Shown: positions 22,901 to 30,275 of the stretch, piece by piece
How the letters are laid out: the number at the start of each line of letters is the position of its first letter
Position numbering within the stretch: position 1 is the first letter of the stretch
Assembly: GCA_020466095.1 (NCBI GenBank)
Contig: CM035807.1
Coordinates: 49,699,293 to 49,763,292 of the forward strand
DNA length: 64,000 nucleotides
From: Chlorops oryzae
Lineage: Eukaryota > Arthropoda > Insecta > Diptera > Chloropidae
Reading direction: 5' to 3'
The notes under the pieces: model-generated
Databases searched by the model: none
What the model was told of the DNA's origin: nothing
The model's input: the letters and a program-made list of their open reading frames with translations, nothing else
Made by a program: the position numbers and the translations under genes

Positions 22901-23943
22901 TAACAGATAAACGAAATTATATCATTCACTATAGAGTTCTACAACAATGTATTAAGAATGGAATGAAACTAATAAAAGTTCATAGAGTTTTAAAGTTTAA
23001 ACAGTCACCTTGGTAAAAGAGCTACATTGACTTAAATACTCATCATAGAACGCTCTCTAAGAGTGATTTTGAGAAGAATTTTTTTAAATTACTCAACAAT
23101 TCGGTTTACGGTAAAACTATGGAAAATGTAGATAAAAGGAAAAACATAAAAATTGTGAGTGAATGGGAAAGTAGAGGACGACATTTAGGTGCTCGTGCTC
23201 TTATAGCACATCCAACATTTCGCAGCGTTAAACATTTCAGCGACTCTATGATAGCAATTCAATTAGATCGGGATCATGTTACATATGATAAACCGTTATA
23301 TTTAGGTTTTATAGTACTCGAGTTATCGAAATTTCTAATGTATGATTTCCATTACGACTATATGAAACCCAAATATAATGAAAACCTTTTACTAAGTTAT
23401 ATGGATACGGATTCCTTTATATACACAATAAAGACGGATGACTTTTATTCAGATATATCCAACGATATTGATTTGCGTTTTGATACGTCCGAATATCCTC
23501 CCAAAAATCCATATAATTTAAAAAACCTTTAAAAAATAAAAAAATATTAGGAATGATGAAAGACGAAGCTAATGGAAAAATAATTAGAGAATTTGTGGGT
23601 CTACGTCCCAAAATGTATTCCTTAGATATAACAGATACGAAAGAAATAAAAAAGTCGAAAGGTGTTAAAAGATGCGTACTCAATAAATTGAGTATTAATG
23701 ATTATAAATTATGTTTATTAGAAGATAAATATTATGTTCGCGATATGTATTTTTTTAAATCAAAATTTCATAAAATTTATACACAATTATTTACGAAATT
23801 AGTTTTAAGTAACAATGATGATAAGAGATTTGTTAAAGAGGATTAAAAAAAATACTTATGCTTGGGGACACTATAAGATTGCTGTAAATGATGACGAACC
23901 CATGAGTATTGCTAAAGATATTGAATTAATGGAATATATGTAA
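19929..23943 (+). pseudogene. Polinton protein-primed DNA polymerase B, broken
   Basis: Replicates the element in related systems. The N-terminus has three C2H2 fingers (residues about 4-85: CEICLKEF, CEYCGVIL, CEYCGIRF). A 94-nt intron (21188-21281, phase 2) joins 19929-21187 to 21282 onward. Next come another zinc-type cluster (CHGCLQ), the 3'-5' exonuclease (YADFEC, HNFSAYDCHLF, YLKTDVFLL), polymerase motif A (YLDANNLYGWAMS), motif B (NNSVYGKTMEN) and motif C (SYMDTDS). A TAA at 23014-23016 replaces a codon between motifs A and B; a 1-nt-type shift lies in an A-run near 23521-23530; another shift lies near 23846. The C-terminal stretch can be followed to the stop at 23941-23943. Three lesions make it non-functional in this copy, or partly artefactual if the assembly has indel errors. 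Confidence 0.93.
21188..21281 (+). other. Intron inside Polinton polB
   Basis: Donor TTTCAAG|GTTGGT, long T-rich and ATT-repeat body, acceptor TTTTTGTAG|ATTA. The 94-nt removal keeps phase 2 and links the conserved IWIKN(I)SRL region to the following zinc-type cluster, as in other Polinton polymerases. Confidence 0.75.
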
Positions 23944-24017
23944 TGGTTTATAATTATCAGATATTATCAAATTATAAATAAAAGAAACTTTTTATGTATT
24001 TAAAATTGATATTTTAT

Positions 24018-24362
24018 TTAATTGTTGCATGATTGTGAATACAGAAACTTTAAACACAAATGACCACAGTTATATGAATTGTATTGCTGATGTTGTTTAT
24101 AGTTGTATCTTAAATTATTTGCACCGAGATATTTGACAACTTCTTTCGGTGGTGGAAGGTTACCAAAACTATCAAAATATTCCTTAACAGTATTATTTTT
24201 AAAATATGCTACCCAATGAGTACCATCTCCATCTGATGAATCCAGATTAATTATTCCACATTCAATCTTATGAGGACGTCTTGGTAAAGTATTTCGCATA
24301 AAAACTCCTCTGAAAGATTTCAAGTTAGCGGCATATTTTCTTAGGTCGACCTCGGTTAGGGC
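24018..24362 (-). CDS. Adenain-like maturation cysteine protease (no ATG upstream)
   Basis: C5-family (adenovirus-type) protease that cleaves virion precursors in related elements. Visible catalytic set: His in GTHWVAYF, Asp in KEYFDSFG, Gln in HQQYNSYNCGHLC and Cys in NCGHLC. Conserved N-terminal words (LTEVDLRKYAANL, FRGVFMRNTLP) show that the protein begins before the only in-frame ATG (24299). The frame is open back to about 24430 but contains no ATG there, overlapping the end of the PLA2 gene (stop 24385-24383). So either the start was lost, a non-ATG codon is used (TTG at 24323), or the protease is expressed by coupling or frameshift from the upstream gene. C-terminus ends SQSCNN. Confidence 0.8.
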   Translation of the reverse strand, partial: ALTEVDLRKYAANLKSFRGVFMRNTLPRRPHKIECGIINLDSSDGDGTHWVAYFKNNTVKEYFDSFGNLPPPKEVVKYLGANNLRYNYKQHQQYNSYNCGHLCLKFLYSQSCNN

Positions 24363-24382
24363 TCTTTTGGGTAGAGTGCTAA

Positions 24383-25192
24383 TTAGTTTTTTGAATAAGG
24401 ACGAAGATAGAAACCATATCCATTTCTATAGGGTTTTAAATAAAGCCCATTTCCAATGGCAACAGGTTCCTTGGGCTTTTTATCCTTTGCAGATATTATA
24501 TTTTTTATCATATTTGCAATCGACATGCCTCCAGATACTATTCCTCCAAGTTTTGCAATACCCGCTAAAATTGGTATTAATGGTAAAAATCCACCCACTT
24601 TTGGTACAGGGATTATACGAGGTAGAACTTTACGATTTTTCCTCTCAAGAGTAGATGATAAAGATTTCTCAGCAATTTGAATAGCATCATTCATATCAAT
24701 TGGTTTTGCATTTTTTAATACTTTTGTAGCATTTTTTATTGCAGTAGTGAAAATTTTAGTACAGAATTTCTTCTTTTTGTTCTTCACAGTCTTTAGTTTT
24801 CGATTATTGTTTTTTCGAAGACTACCACCTATCTTCAGTTTGGCTTTCATTGCGTTTGTGACAAACCAAGCGTTTGCTTTTTCTGCGACACTCGAATCTG
24901 GAGCTTTTACTCTCTCCCAAGCTCTCTCAACTAAAATCTTATCGGCAATGCGGCGATTAGGTAAGTCTTTGAATTTAGAGTAGGCAATATCGTGTTCTCT
25001 ACATGCAGAATCCAAAAGATTTATACCCTTGTCTCCTTTTGCTAAACGTTTTTCGAGTTTAGTTCCCGGTCCACAAAACTGATAGCCTGGTAAATGAAGT
25101 TCAATTGGCAGTTTATTAATAAGGTTATTTATTAATCCTTTTCCAACGGCTTTACGTTTACGACTAAATAGTTTTTTGCTGCTAACAAGCAT
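24383..25192 (-). CDS. Virion-type protein with parvovirus-like phospholipase A2 domain
   Basis: 269 residues from ATG 25192. Residues about 30-80 carry the PLA2 calcium loop (LPGYQFCGPGT) and the catalytic His-Asp pair in DSACREHDIAYS, the signature of the secreted-type PLA2 fold used by several small viruses to breach endosomal membranes. The middle is strongly basic (KLKTVKNKKKKF). Residues about 205-245 are a hydrophobic, Gly-rich segment (GGFLPLIPILAGIAKLGGIVSGG) that could insert in membrane. The C-terminus ends in short aromatic repeats (YLKPYRNGYGFYLRPYSKN). Divergently arranged from the ATPase with 113 nt between start codons. Known in Polintons by position; its function here is inferred from the motifs. 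Confidence 0.85.
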   Translation of the reverse strand: MLVSSKKLFSRKRKAVGKGLINNLINKLPIELHLPGYQFCGPGTKLEKRLAKGDKGINLLDSACREHDIAYSKFKDLPNRRIADKILVERAWERVKAPDSSVAEKANAWFVTNAMKAKLKIGGSLRKNNNRKLKTVKNKKKKFCTKIFTTAIKNATKVLKNAKPIDMNDAIQIAEKSLSSTLERKNRKVLPRIIPVPKVGGFLPLIPILAGIAKLGGIVSGGMSIANMIKNIISAKDKKPKEPVAIGNGLYLKPYRNGYGFYLRPYSKN

Positions 25193-25245
25193 TTATAAAT
25201 TTTTGTTTGTTTGTATAGCACACAAATCAACGGTCAAAAGTGTTC

Positions 25246-25291
25246 TGAACAAAAAAGTATAAAAGGAATCGCTTTTATATCATTGTTGTTA
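25246..25291. promoter_or_regulatory. Interlocked divergent core promoters of the PLA2 gene (-) and ATPase gene (+)
   Basis: Plus direction: TATAAAAG at 25258-25265, initiator TTAGTT with A at 25291, spacing 33. Minus direction: TATAAAAG starting at 25279 (to 25272), initiator TCAGAA with A at 25246, spacing 33. The two units overlap, each TATA lying downstream of the other's in a 46-bp region. Confidence 0.7.
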
Positions 25292-25305
25292 GTTAAAAGA
25301 GTAAA

Positions 25306-26001
25306 ATGCGTTTCATAAGACAACAAATGAATATTTCGGTGAAAAATTTAGACCTAAAAACGATTTCAAATGATAAATTGTCACAAATACGTCATAGTTC
25401 ATTGCTACCAAACACAATACGTGCACTAATTGTCGGACCATCGAATTGTGGAAAAACCAACATTATGCTGAGTCTTATTGAAAGCCCCAATGGTCTTAGA
25501 TTTAAAAATGTATACTTATATTCAAAGTCATTGCATCAACCGAAATATCAATATCTTCAACAACTTATAAAACCAATAAAAGGAATGGGCTTTTACACCT
25601 TCTCAGATAATGAAGAAGTTCTAGCTCCAGAAAAAGCAAAATCAGATTCTATTTTTATCTTCGATGATGTTGCATGTGAAAAACAGAACAATATACGAAA
25701 TTATTTCTGTATGGGTCGGCACAATAATATTGATAGCTTTTATCTATGCCAAACTTATACTCGAATACCAAAACATCTGATTCGTGACAATGCAAACTTA
25801 ATTATCATGTTTAAACAAGATGAAACGAACATAAGACATATTTATAATGATCATGTTGGTACTGATATGTCATTTCAAGATTTTTTAAAAATTTGTTTTG
25901 AATGTTGGAAGGATAAATATGGGTTTCTCGTCATTAGCAAAGATGATTCATTAAAAAGTGGACGATTTAGAAAAGGGTTTAACATATTTATTCATCTATA
26001 A
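25306..26001 (+). CDS. FtsK/HerA-family genome-packaging ATPase
   Basis: 231 residues from ATG 25306 (a second Met is 7 codons on). Walker A is at about residues 44-52 (VGPSNCGKTN); Walker B at about residues 116-124 (DSIFIFDDVA); a sensor-like stretch follows (DSFYLCQTYTRIPKHLIRDNANLI). This is the standard Polinton/adintovirus A32-type ATPase that pumps DNA into capsids. The frame is intact. Fifteen nucleotides of leader follow the predicted initiator at 25291. The stop is 62 nt ahead of the likely ATG of the next gene. Confidence 0.93.
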   Translation: MRFIRQQMNISVKNLDLKTISNDKLSQIRHSSLLPNTIRALIVGPSNCGKTNIMLSLIESPNGLRFKNVYLYSKSLHQPKYQYLQQLIKPIKGMGFYTFSDNEEVLAPEKAKSDSIFIFDDVACEKQNNIRNYFCMGRHNNIDSFYLCQTYTRIPKHLIRDNANLIIMFKQDETNIRHIYNDHVGTDMSFQDFLKICFECWKDKYGFLVISKDDSLKSGRFRKGFNIFIHL

Positions 26002-26034
26002 AAGCAAAGTGTATGCACAACAAAATGTTCAGTT
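25997..26034 (+). promoter_or_regulatory. Core promoter of the BIR gene
   Basis: TATAAAAG at 25997-26004 overlaps the ATPase stop codon; initiator TTCAGTTT with A at 26031 (spacing 34). A start at 26031 lies after two upstream in-frame ATGs (26013, 26025) and so favours ATG 26064 as the initiator codon of the BIR gene. Confidence 0.55.
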
Positions 26035-26063
26035 TCAAAAACAGATCAAGCAGTTCAACAACA

Positions 26064-26696
26064 ATGTTTGGAGTCAAGCAACAATCTGATCAGTTCAATA
26101 GTCATCCTTCTTCTTCTTCTTCATCGACAGCAAACAGCCCTGTTCATTATGGAACAGACCTGTTCAATAAGCAGATCTGTTCAACAGCAACAACAATAAA
26201 CAGACCTGTTCATCGAGGAACAGACTCGTTTTGGCCACCATCAATCCAGAGTGTAAAGAATGTTGAACCTTTGGATATGACCGATCGAATGTGCTATGAG
26301 AGCGAGCGCCTAAAAACTTTCGAAAATTGGCCTTTGGGATGGATGGATACAAGAAGGCTTGCACAATTTGGAATGTTTTACACTGGTAGTGAAGATATTG
26401 CAAAATGTTACTTTTGTACAGTGGAAATTTGTAAATGGAACATAAATGATGATCCTCTAGCAGAACATATACGCTGGTCGCCTAATTGTCCATTAATATG
26501 CTTACGTCATACCAACAATCATACTATTCATCAAGATGAGTTGAATGCAATATTGCAAATATCACGACTTATTCTACGCCTTAAAGCAATAGTATATCCA
26601 CGATGCAGTAGCAAATATGTTTTTCCAAACGACATATATACAGTTTTACATATGGTCAATGCATTATTACAACTGCAAACTACTGTACCCGATTGA
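26064..26696 (+). CDS. BIR-domain protein, inhibitor-of-apoptosis-like
   Basis: About 210 residues from ATG 26064 (the frame is open from 26013, giving 227). The N-terminal 70 residues are Ser/Thr/Gln-rich with a repeated PVHxGTD word. One BIR domain follows: ERLKTFENWP, RRLAQFGMFYTG, then the complete zinc signature C-x2-C-x16-H-x6-C (CYFC ... AEH ... SPNC). No RING finger follows; the last about 55 residues are a helical tail. BIR proteins of insects and their large DNA viruses bind caspases or pro-death IBM motifs; a role in blocking host-cell death is inferred. Located between ATPase and DUF8207-like genes, intact, with its own predicted promoter. It could be a captured host gene; a host IAP origin is not testable here. 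Confidence 0.88.
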   Translation: MFGVKQQSDQFNSHPSSSSSSTANSPVHYGTDLFNKQICSTATTINRPVHRGTDSFWPPSIQSVKNVEPLDMTDRMCYESERLKTFENWPLGWMDTRRLAQFGMFYTGSEDIAKCYFCTVEICKWNINDDPLAEHIRWSPNCPLICLRHTNNHTIHQDELNAILQISRLILRLKAIVYPRCSSKYVFPNDIYTVLHMVNALLQLQTTVPD

Positions 26697-26755
26697 AAAC
26701 TAATAAAATATATTTTTATAAACTGTATACAATTTTATTTTTTCTTTTCTCTATT

Positions 26756-26756
<1 letters not shown>

Positions 26757-26788
<32 letters not shown>
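26757..26788. repeat. (GA)n microsatellite
   Basis: About 16 GA repeats after the BIR gene's AATAAAATA signal; marks the non-coding gap before the tRNA-like element. Confidence 0.9.
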
Positions 26789-26794
<6 letters not shown>

Positions 26795-26889
26795 GTTATA
26801 TTTTATCACTTATTTCCCGATTAATTGCAATGTAGAAGTTACAGTGAAAGAAAGAGGAAGAGAATAAATAGGATTTTCTAAAGTTTCTA

Positions 26890-26971
26890 CCTGTGTCGAG
26901 AGTTAAACATCTCGCTTTGAGCCTATAGATGTATGACAACGACATACTCCTAACCACTACGCCACGGAAGG
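26890..26971 (-). tRNA. tRNA-like sequence (degenerate, possibly tRNA-Val-derived)
   Basis: On the minus strand the first about 28 nt (CCTTCCGTGGCGTAGTGG...) read like a tRNA 5' half with an A-box. An anticodon-type hairpin follows (GTATG stem, TCGTTGT loop, CATAC). Next come a 16-nt variable segment and a T-arm-like hairpin (CGAGA...TCTCG) whose loop holds GTTTAACTC, one mismatch from a B-box. Against a true tRNA: the acceptor stem pairs poorly (CCTTCCG with ACACAGG), position 33 is C, and the T loop is long. It may be a tRNA-derived relic or a pol III promoter carried by the Polinton. Confidence 0.35.
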
Positions 26972-26999
26972 TGGCAATTAAATTGAGGAAAATTTATAA

Positions 27000-27035
27000 T
27001 ATAAAAGATGTCATGGAGACTTAAATGATCTCATT
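27000..27035 (+). promoter_or_regulatory. Core promoter of the DUF8207-like/integrase unit
   Basis: TATAAAAG at 27000-27007 and initiator TCATT with A at 27033, spacing 33. Leader of 65 nt to ATG 27098. A second TCAGT lies at 27078 without matching TATA. Confidence 0.6.
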
Positions 27036-27097
27036 AATAATTTAACCATTAATGCAAACAGTTCATTGAGAGCGTTATCAGTAGCAACAACAAAGTC

Positions 27098-28129
27098 ATG
27101 GATGATGAATTGCTTTCCAAAATTATTCAGACGAGAAAAGTTTTGAGGGATAAGTTCAAAGCCATTAAAATTAATGATTTAAGCGCAGCAGAAAGTCTGG
27201 AAAAAACTTTTCTACCAATCACAGCTCCAATTAAGGATTTGCTTACAGAAACTAAAGTTAAAAATGAAATAGTAAATGATTTGGCTAAAAACTCTAAAGC
27301 AAATATTTCAACTTTCAACAAAAAAAATTTATTCAAAAGACCGATGAAAAAAGATAGGAGGAAAAAAATTAATAAACTACCAAAGATTGAAACTAGTACA
27401 CCAAAAAGGTCTAATAGTGTTGATTCTGTTCAAGATTATGATGATGATGAAGAAAGCAATGATCAATTTTATAGCAATGATGATGACGTTGATGCTGATG
27501 ATAATAAATCAAACACTATTAAAGCCATGGAAGAAGAAGAAGGAGAAGTCAGTAATTTGTTAAATGAACCGAATTTTGATCTACTAGAAAAGCAAAACAG
27601 TCTAGATAGAATATTTGGATTGAATTACAATTCGGAAAAGCAATTGATGTTTGGAGACTCAAAAATATCATTCAAAAGTTCTAATCAAGTTCAAATTGGT
27701 GACGAAACATTTACAATGACACCAGGACTTTTTCAGTTAATGTTCACAAAAAATCCTATCGAATATACTGAACCGGATTTAAAATTGTATAAGAAAATTC
27801 TATTGAAAACTAATGCCTATAGACGTGGCTATACATCTCGTGGTCAAGTCAATGGAAACAAAGGACCCAAGTATCTAAACATTATTCAATTTTTAATCAA
27901 AGATGTGGAGAGTAATGGGTCAAACTCGAACTTAGATGTGAAGAAAGAAGGATTTGGTTTAATGAATTTAAATTTGAATCCAATCAACTATATATATTGG
28001 GATGACCCAAATGAATTGGTTAATCGTTTACGACTACTCATAGCATCACAATCGGCAGGACATAATAATCATAACAACGAAATTATTTCAATTATTGAAG
28101 AGCTTAAAGAAGCTGACATAATTGAATGA
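27098..28129 (+). CDS. Polinton accessory protein, DUF8207-like
   Basis: 343 residues. The N-terminal half is charged and probably disordered: a helical start (ELLSKIIQTRKVLRDKFKAI), a basic patch (KRPMKKDRRKKINK) and an acidic run (YDDDEESND, DDDVDADDN, EEEEGEV). The C-terminal half is a compact domain: FGDSKISFKSSNQVQIGDETF, TPGLFQLMFTKNP, LYKKILLKTNAYRRGY and YWDDPNELVNRLRLLIAS. The TPGLF...YKKIL.KTNA pattern is shared by many insect Polinton-derived proteins of unknown function. I do not know its role; position before the integrase and the acidic middle suggest a virion or scaffold component, which is speculative. The TGA stop overlaps the ATG of a 9-codon ORF. Confidence 0.75.
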   Translation: MDDELLSKIIQTRKVLRDKFKAIKINDLSAAESLEKTFLPITAPIKDLLTETKVKNEIVNDLAKNSKANISTFNKKNLFKRPMKKDRRKKINKLPKIETSTPKRSNSVDSVQDYDDDEESNDQFYSNDDDVDADDNKSNTIKAMEEEEGEVSNLLNEPNFDLLEKQNSLDRIFGLNYNSEKQLMFGDSKISFKSSNQVQIGDETFTMTPGLFQLMFTKNPIEYTEPDLKLYKKILLKTNAYRRGYTSRGQVNGNKGPKYLNIIQFLIKDVESNGSNSNLDVKKEGFGLMNLNLNPINYIYWDDPNELVNRLRLLIASQSAGHNNHNNEIISIIEELKEADIIE

Positions 28130-28155
28130 AAACTCGACGAAAAATAAAAAGATGA
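28126..28155 (+). CDS. Nine-codon mini-ORF bridging two genes by ATGA overlaps
   Basis: Its ATG (28126-28128) overlaps the TGA of the DUF8207-like gene (28127-28129), and its TGA (28153-28155) overlaps the ATG of the next gene (28152-28154). It encodes MKTRRKIKR. It may serve only to relay ribosomes by termination-reinitiation; chance is possible for so short a frame, but two exact overlaps at both ends are notable. Confidence 0.4.
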   Translation: MKTRRKIKR

Positions 28156-28583
28156 GCGTGGACAAATTCGGTCGATATAATAACAATACATCCAAGTCAA
28201 AAAGTTTTAATACGGAATTGACTCTAAGCGCTAGCAGAGATCACAGCTTCAACGCTCATTTTAAACGCATCAGAAATCTTAAAGATCCAATAGTAAAGGG
28301 CGACGCTGCAACGCAAAATTTTGTAATTCTAAGTCTTGATGCGTATCGAACTGAATTTCAGGATTCAATTAAAGCTTATGAAAGTCACCGTAATAAAGAA
28401 ATTGAAACCGTTTATGAAAAAATTAAATCTATTGAACGCGATATTGATGAGAGGTTTAAGGTGTATATGGAATATGTTGAGAAGCGTTTAGAAGGTACGG
28501 AAAATGTTTTGTTTTCAATGATTTCTAATCAAAACATTATTCAAAAACCAAACCAAAACCACACAATACCATCTTCAAGATGA
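28152..28583 (+). CDS. Small Polinton protein with coiled C-terminus
   Basis: 143 residues from ATG 28152 (the frame is open slightly upstream through a TTG). N-terminal Asn/Ser-rich segment (KFGRYNNNTSKSKSF), then FKRIRNLKDPIVKGDAATQNFVILS, which resembles the repeat phrase of phage tail-fibre proteins (RI.N..DP....DA.TK.Y). A charged helical region follows (HRNKEIETVYEKIKSIERDIDERFK) that is likely coiled-coil. Its TGA overlaps the integrase ATG (ATGA at 28580). Similar small proteins precede the integrase in insect Polintons; function unknown. Confidence 0.7.
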   Translation: MSVDKFGRYNNNTSKSKSFNTELTLSASRDHSFNAHFKRIRNLKDPIVKGDAATQNFVILSLDAYRTEFQDSIKAYESHRNKEIETVYEKIKSIERDIDERFKVYMEYVEKRLEGTENVLFSMISNQNIIQKPNQNHTIPSSR

Positions 28584-29497
28584 GTCGATATCAAATAGTT
28601 GAGGAGCTCCATCGACAGGCACGACGAAATTTTAAACGAAGAGCTGTTATAACCAAAGATATTGATGATCTTTGGCAAGCTGATTTAGTGGAAATGGGTA
28701 ATTACTCTACATTCAACAAAGGTTATCGCTACCTACTCACAATCATTGACACTTTCTCCAAATATGCCTGGACCGTTGCGATAAAGTCGAAAACAGCTCC
28801 TGATGTTACCAAAGCAATGAAAAGTGTATTTGAATGCGGTCGAAAACCTAAAAATTTGCAAACAGATGATGGGAAGGAATTCTTCAATAAAGAGTTTCAA
28901 CTTTTAATGAAACAAAACAAAATAAATCACTACTCTACCTATAGTGTAATGAAAGCCTCGATAGTTGAACGATTTAATCGCACTTTGAAAAATATGATGT
29001 GGAAGGGCTTCAGTAATCGCGGTTCTTACAAATGGATTGATGAATATCAAAAATTGACTAAAGAGTACAATGGAAAAGTGCACAGAACAATAAAAATTGC
29101 ACCCGATAAAGTGAATTCTTTAAATGCAGCAAGAATTCTAAAAACGATTTACAACCGTCTGAAAGTCTATAATAAGCCCAAATTTCATGTAAACGATTAC
29201 GTTCGAATAAGCAAATATAAACATGTTTTTGAGAAAGGTTACACACCCAATTGGACAACGGAAATCTTCAAGATAAATAAGATTCAAAATACCAATCCAT
29301 GTACTTATATTCTAGAAGACTATCAGGGAAATGTAATTAAGGGTGCTTTCTATACACAAGAATTGCAAAAATCACGTTTTCCTCACGTGTATTTAGTTGA
29401 GAAAGTTATAAAGAAGCAGGGTGATAAAGTGTATGTAAAATGGTTGGGGTTTTCCGATAGTCACAACTCTTGGATAAATAAATATGATATACTATGA
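28580..29497 (+). CDS. Polinton integrase with C-terminal chromodomain
   Basis: 305 residues. Retroviral-type RNase H-fold integrase that inserts the element and produces the 6-bp duplication. Catalytic triad: Asp in DLWQADLVEM (about 35), Asp in NLQTDDGKEFF (about 95) and Glu in KASIVERFNRTLK (about 131). An SH3-like stretch follows (FHVNDYVRISKYKHVFEKGY) and then a chromodomain at about residues 268-305 (YLVEKVIKKQGDKVYVKWLG, NSWINKYDIL), which may direct insertion to marked chromatin. The frame is intact. Translation could be coupled to the preceding gene through the ATGA overlap, since no TATA/initiator pair is visible just upstream. Confidence 0.95.
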   Translation: MSRYQIVEELHRQARRNFKRRAVITKDIDDLWQADLVEMGNYSTFNKGYRYLLTIIDTFSKYAWTVAIKSKTAPDVTKAMKSVFECGRKPKNLQTDDGKEFFNKEFQLLMKQNKINHYSTYSVMKASIVERFNRTLKNMMWKGFSNRGSYKWIDEYQKLTKEYNGKVHRTIKIAPDKVNSLNAARILKTIYNRLKVYNKPKFHVNDYVRISKYKHVFEKGYTPNWTTEIFKINKIQNTNPCTYILEDYQGNVIKGAFYTQELQKSRFPHVYLVEKVIKKQGDKVYVKWLGFSDSHNSWINKYDIL

Positions 29498-29505
29498 AAA
29501 AATTT

Positions 29506-29542
29506 TATAAAAAGAAGTTTTATTTCTTTGATTGATTCAGTT
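29506..29542 (+). promoter_or_regulatory. Core promoter of the penton/MCP unit
   Basis: TATAAAAAG at 29506-29514 just after the integrase stop, initiator TCAGTT with A at 29539, spacing 33. Leader of 29 nt to the penton ATG. Confidence 0.7.
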
Positions 29543-29567
29543 TACTTTACTATCTCAATCCCTCAAG

Positions 29568-30263
29568 ATGTCAAGAACATTGACTTTGACTGGAAAATCC
29601 TCAATTCTTACAGCAAATTATTTTCCTCCCATAGAGCTTAAAAAGGAATATGTTTGTGGACTGATTGATTTTCATACATATTACTCAATACCGAATATTG
29701 ATGAAAAAAATAACCTTTTTCACATTGGCAAGCATGTAATCGAGCTTCCTATCGGGTCATATGAGTTCGATGATATTGTGAAATATATTTTAGACGCATA
29801 CGAAAATCAAGAAGCAGCAGCAGCTGGTGCTACATTAAGTATAAAGGCCAATAATAATACATTAAAAGCTGAAATCTTCTCTGAAAAAGATATAATTTAT
29901 TTTGATAGAGAGAGAAGCATTGGATCGCTTTTGGGATTTTCAAAGCGTCAACTTAAACCTGATGAAACACATATATCGGATACAAGTTTAATGATTACCC
30001 AAAACAATGTTGTACGTATTGAGTGCAACATTGTGGGCGGTTCATATGTTAACAGTACCTTGGCACACACCTTACATGAATTCTCTATAAATGTTGAACC
30101 GGGATATAAAATAGACATAATTCCAAATAATGTTATCTATTTGCCTGTGATCGTCAAAGAGATAGGTTCAATTGCAGTTAGACTTGTTAACGAAAACGGT
30201 GTATTATTAAATTTTCAAGGAGAAACAATTACATTAAGACTCCACTTGAAACCTGTTGAATAA
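29568..30263 (+). CDS. Penton-like minor capsid protein
   Basis: 231 residues from ATG 29568 (MSRTLTLTG); an upstream TTG-initiated frame exists but would start before the predicted initiator. Single jelly-roll vertex protein type. Supporting phrases: YFPPIELKKEYVCGLIDFHTYYSIPN, FHIGKHVIELPIGSYEF, GFSKRQLKPDE, TLAHTLHEFSINVEPGYKI, NNVIYLPV and GETITLRLHLK, the order and spacing found in Polinton penton proteins. Intact. Twelve nucleotides separate its stop from the following 58-residue ORF. Confidence 0.88.
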   Translation: MSRTLTLTGKSSILTANYFPPIELKKEYVCGLIDFHTYYSIPNIDEKNNLFHIGKHVIELPIGSYEFDDIVKYILDAYENQEAAAAGATLSIKANNNTLKAEIFSEKDIIYFDRERSIGSLLGFSKRQLKPDETHISDTSLMITQNNVVRIECNIVGGSYVNSTLAHTLHEFSINVEPGYKIDIIPNNVIYLPVIVKEIGSIAVRLVNENGVLLNFQGETITLRLHLKPVE

Positions 30264-30275
30264 TTACCATCAGCT

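Noticed and set aside
30105..30140. TATAAAAT inside the penton gene as promoter for the MCP
   Set aside because: No initiator at or near 33 nt downstream (TCTAT, no TCA); the MCP is more likely reached through the 58-residue ORF.
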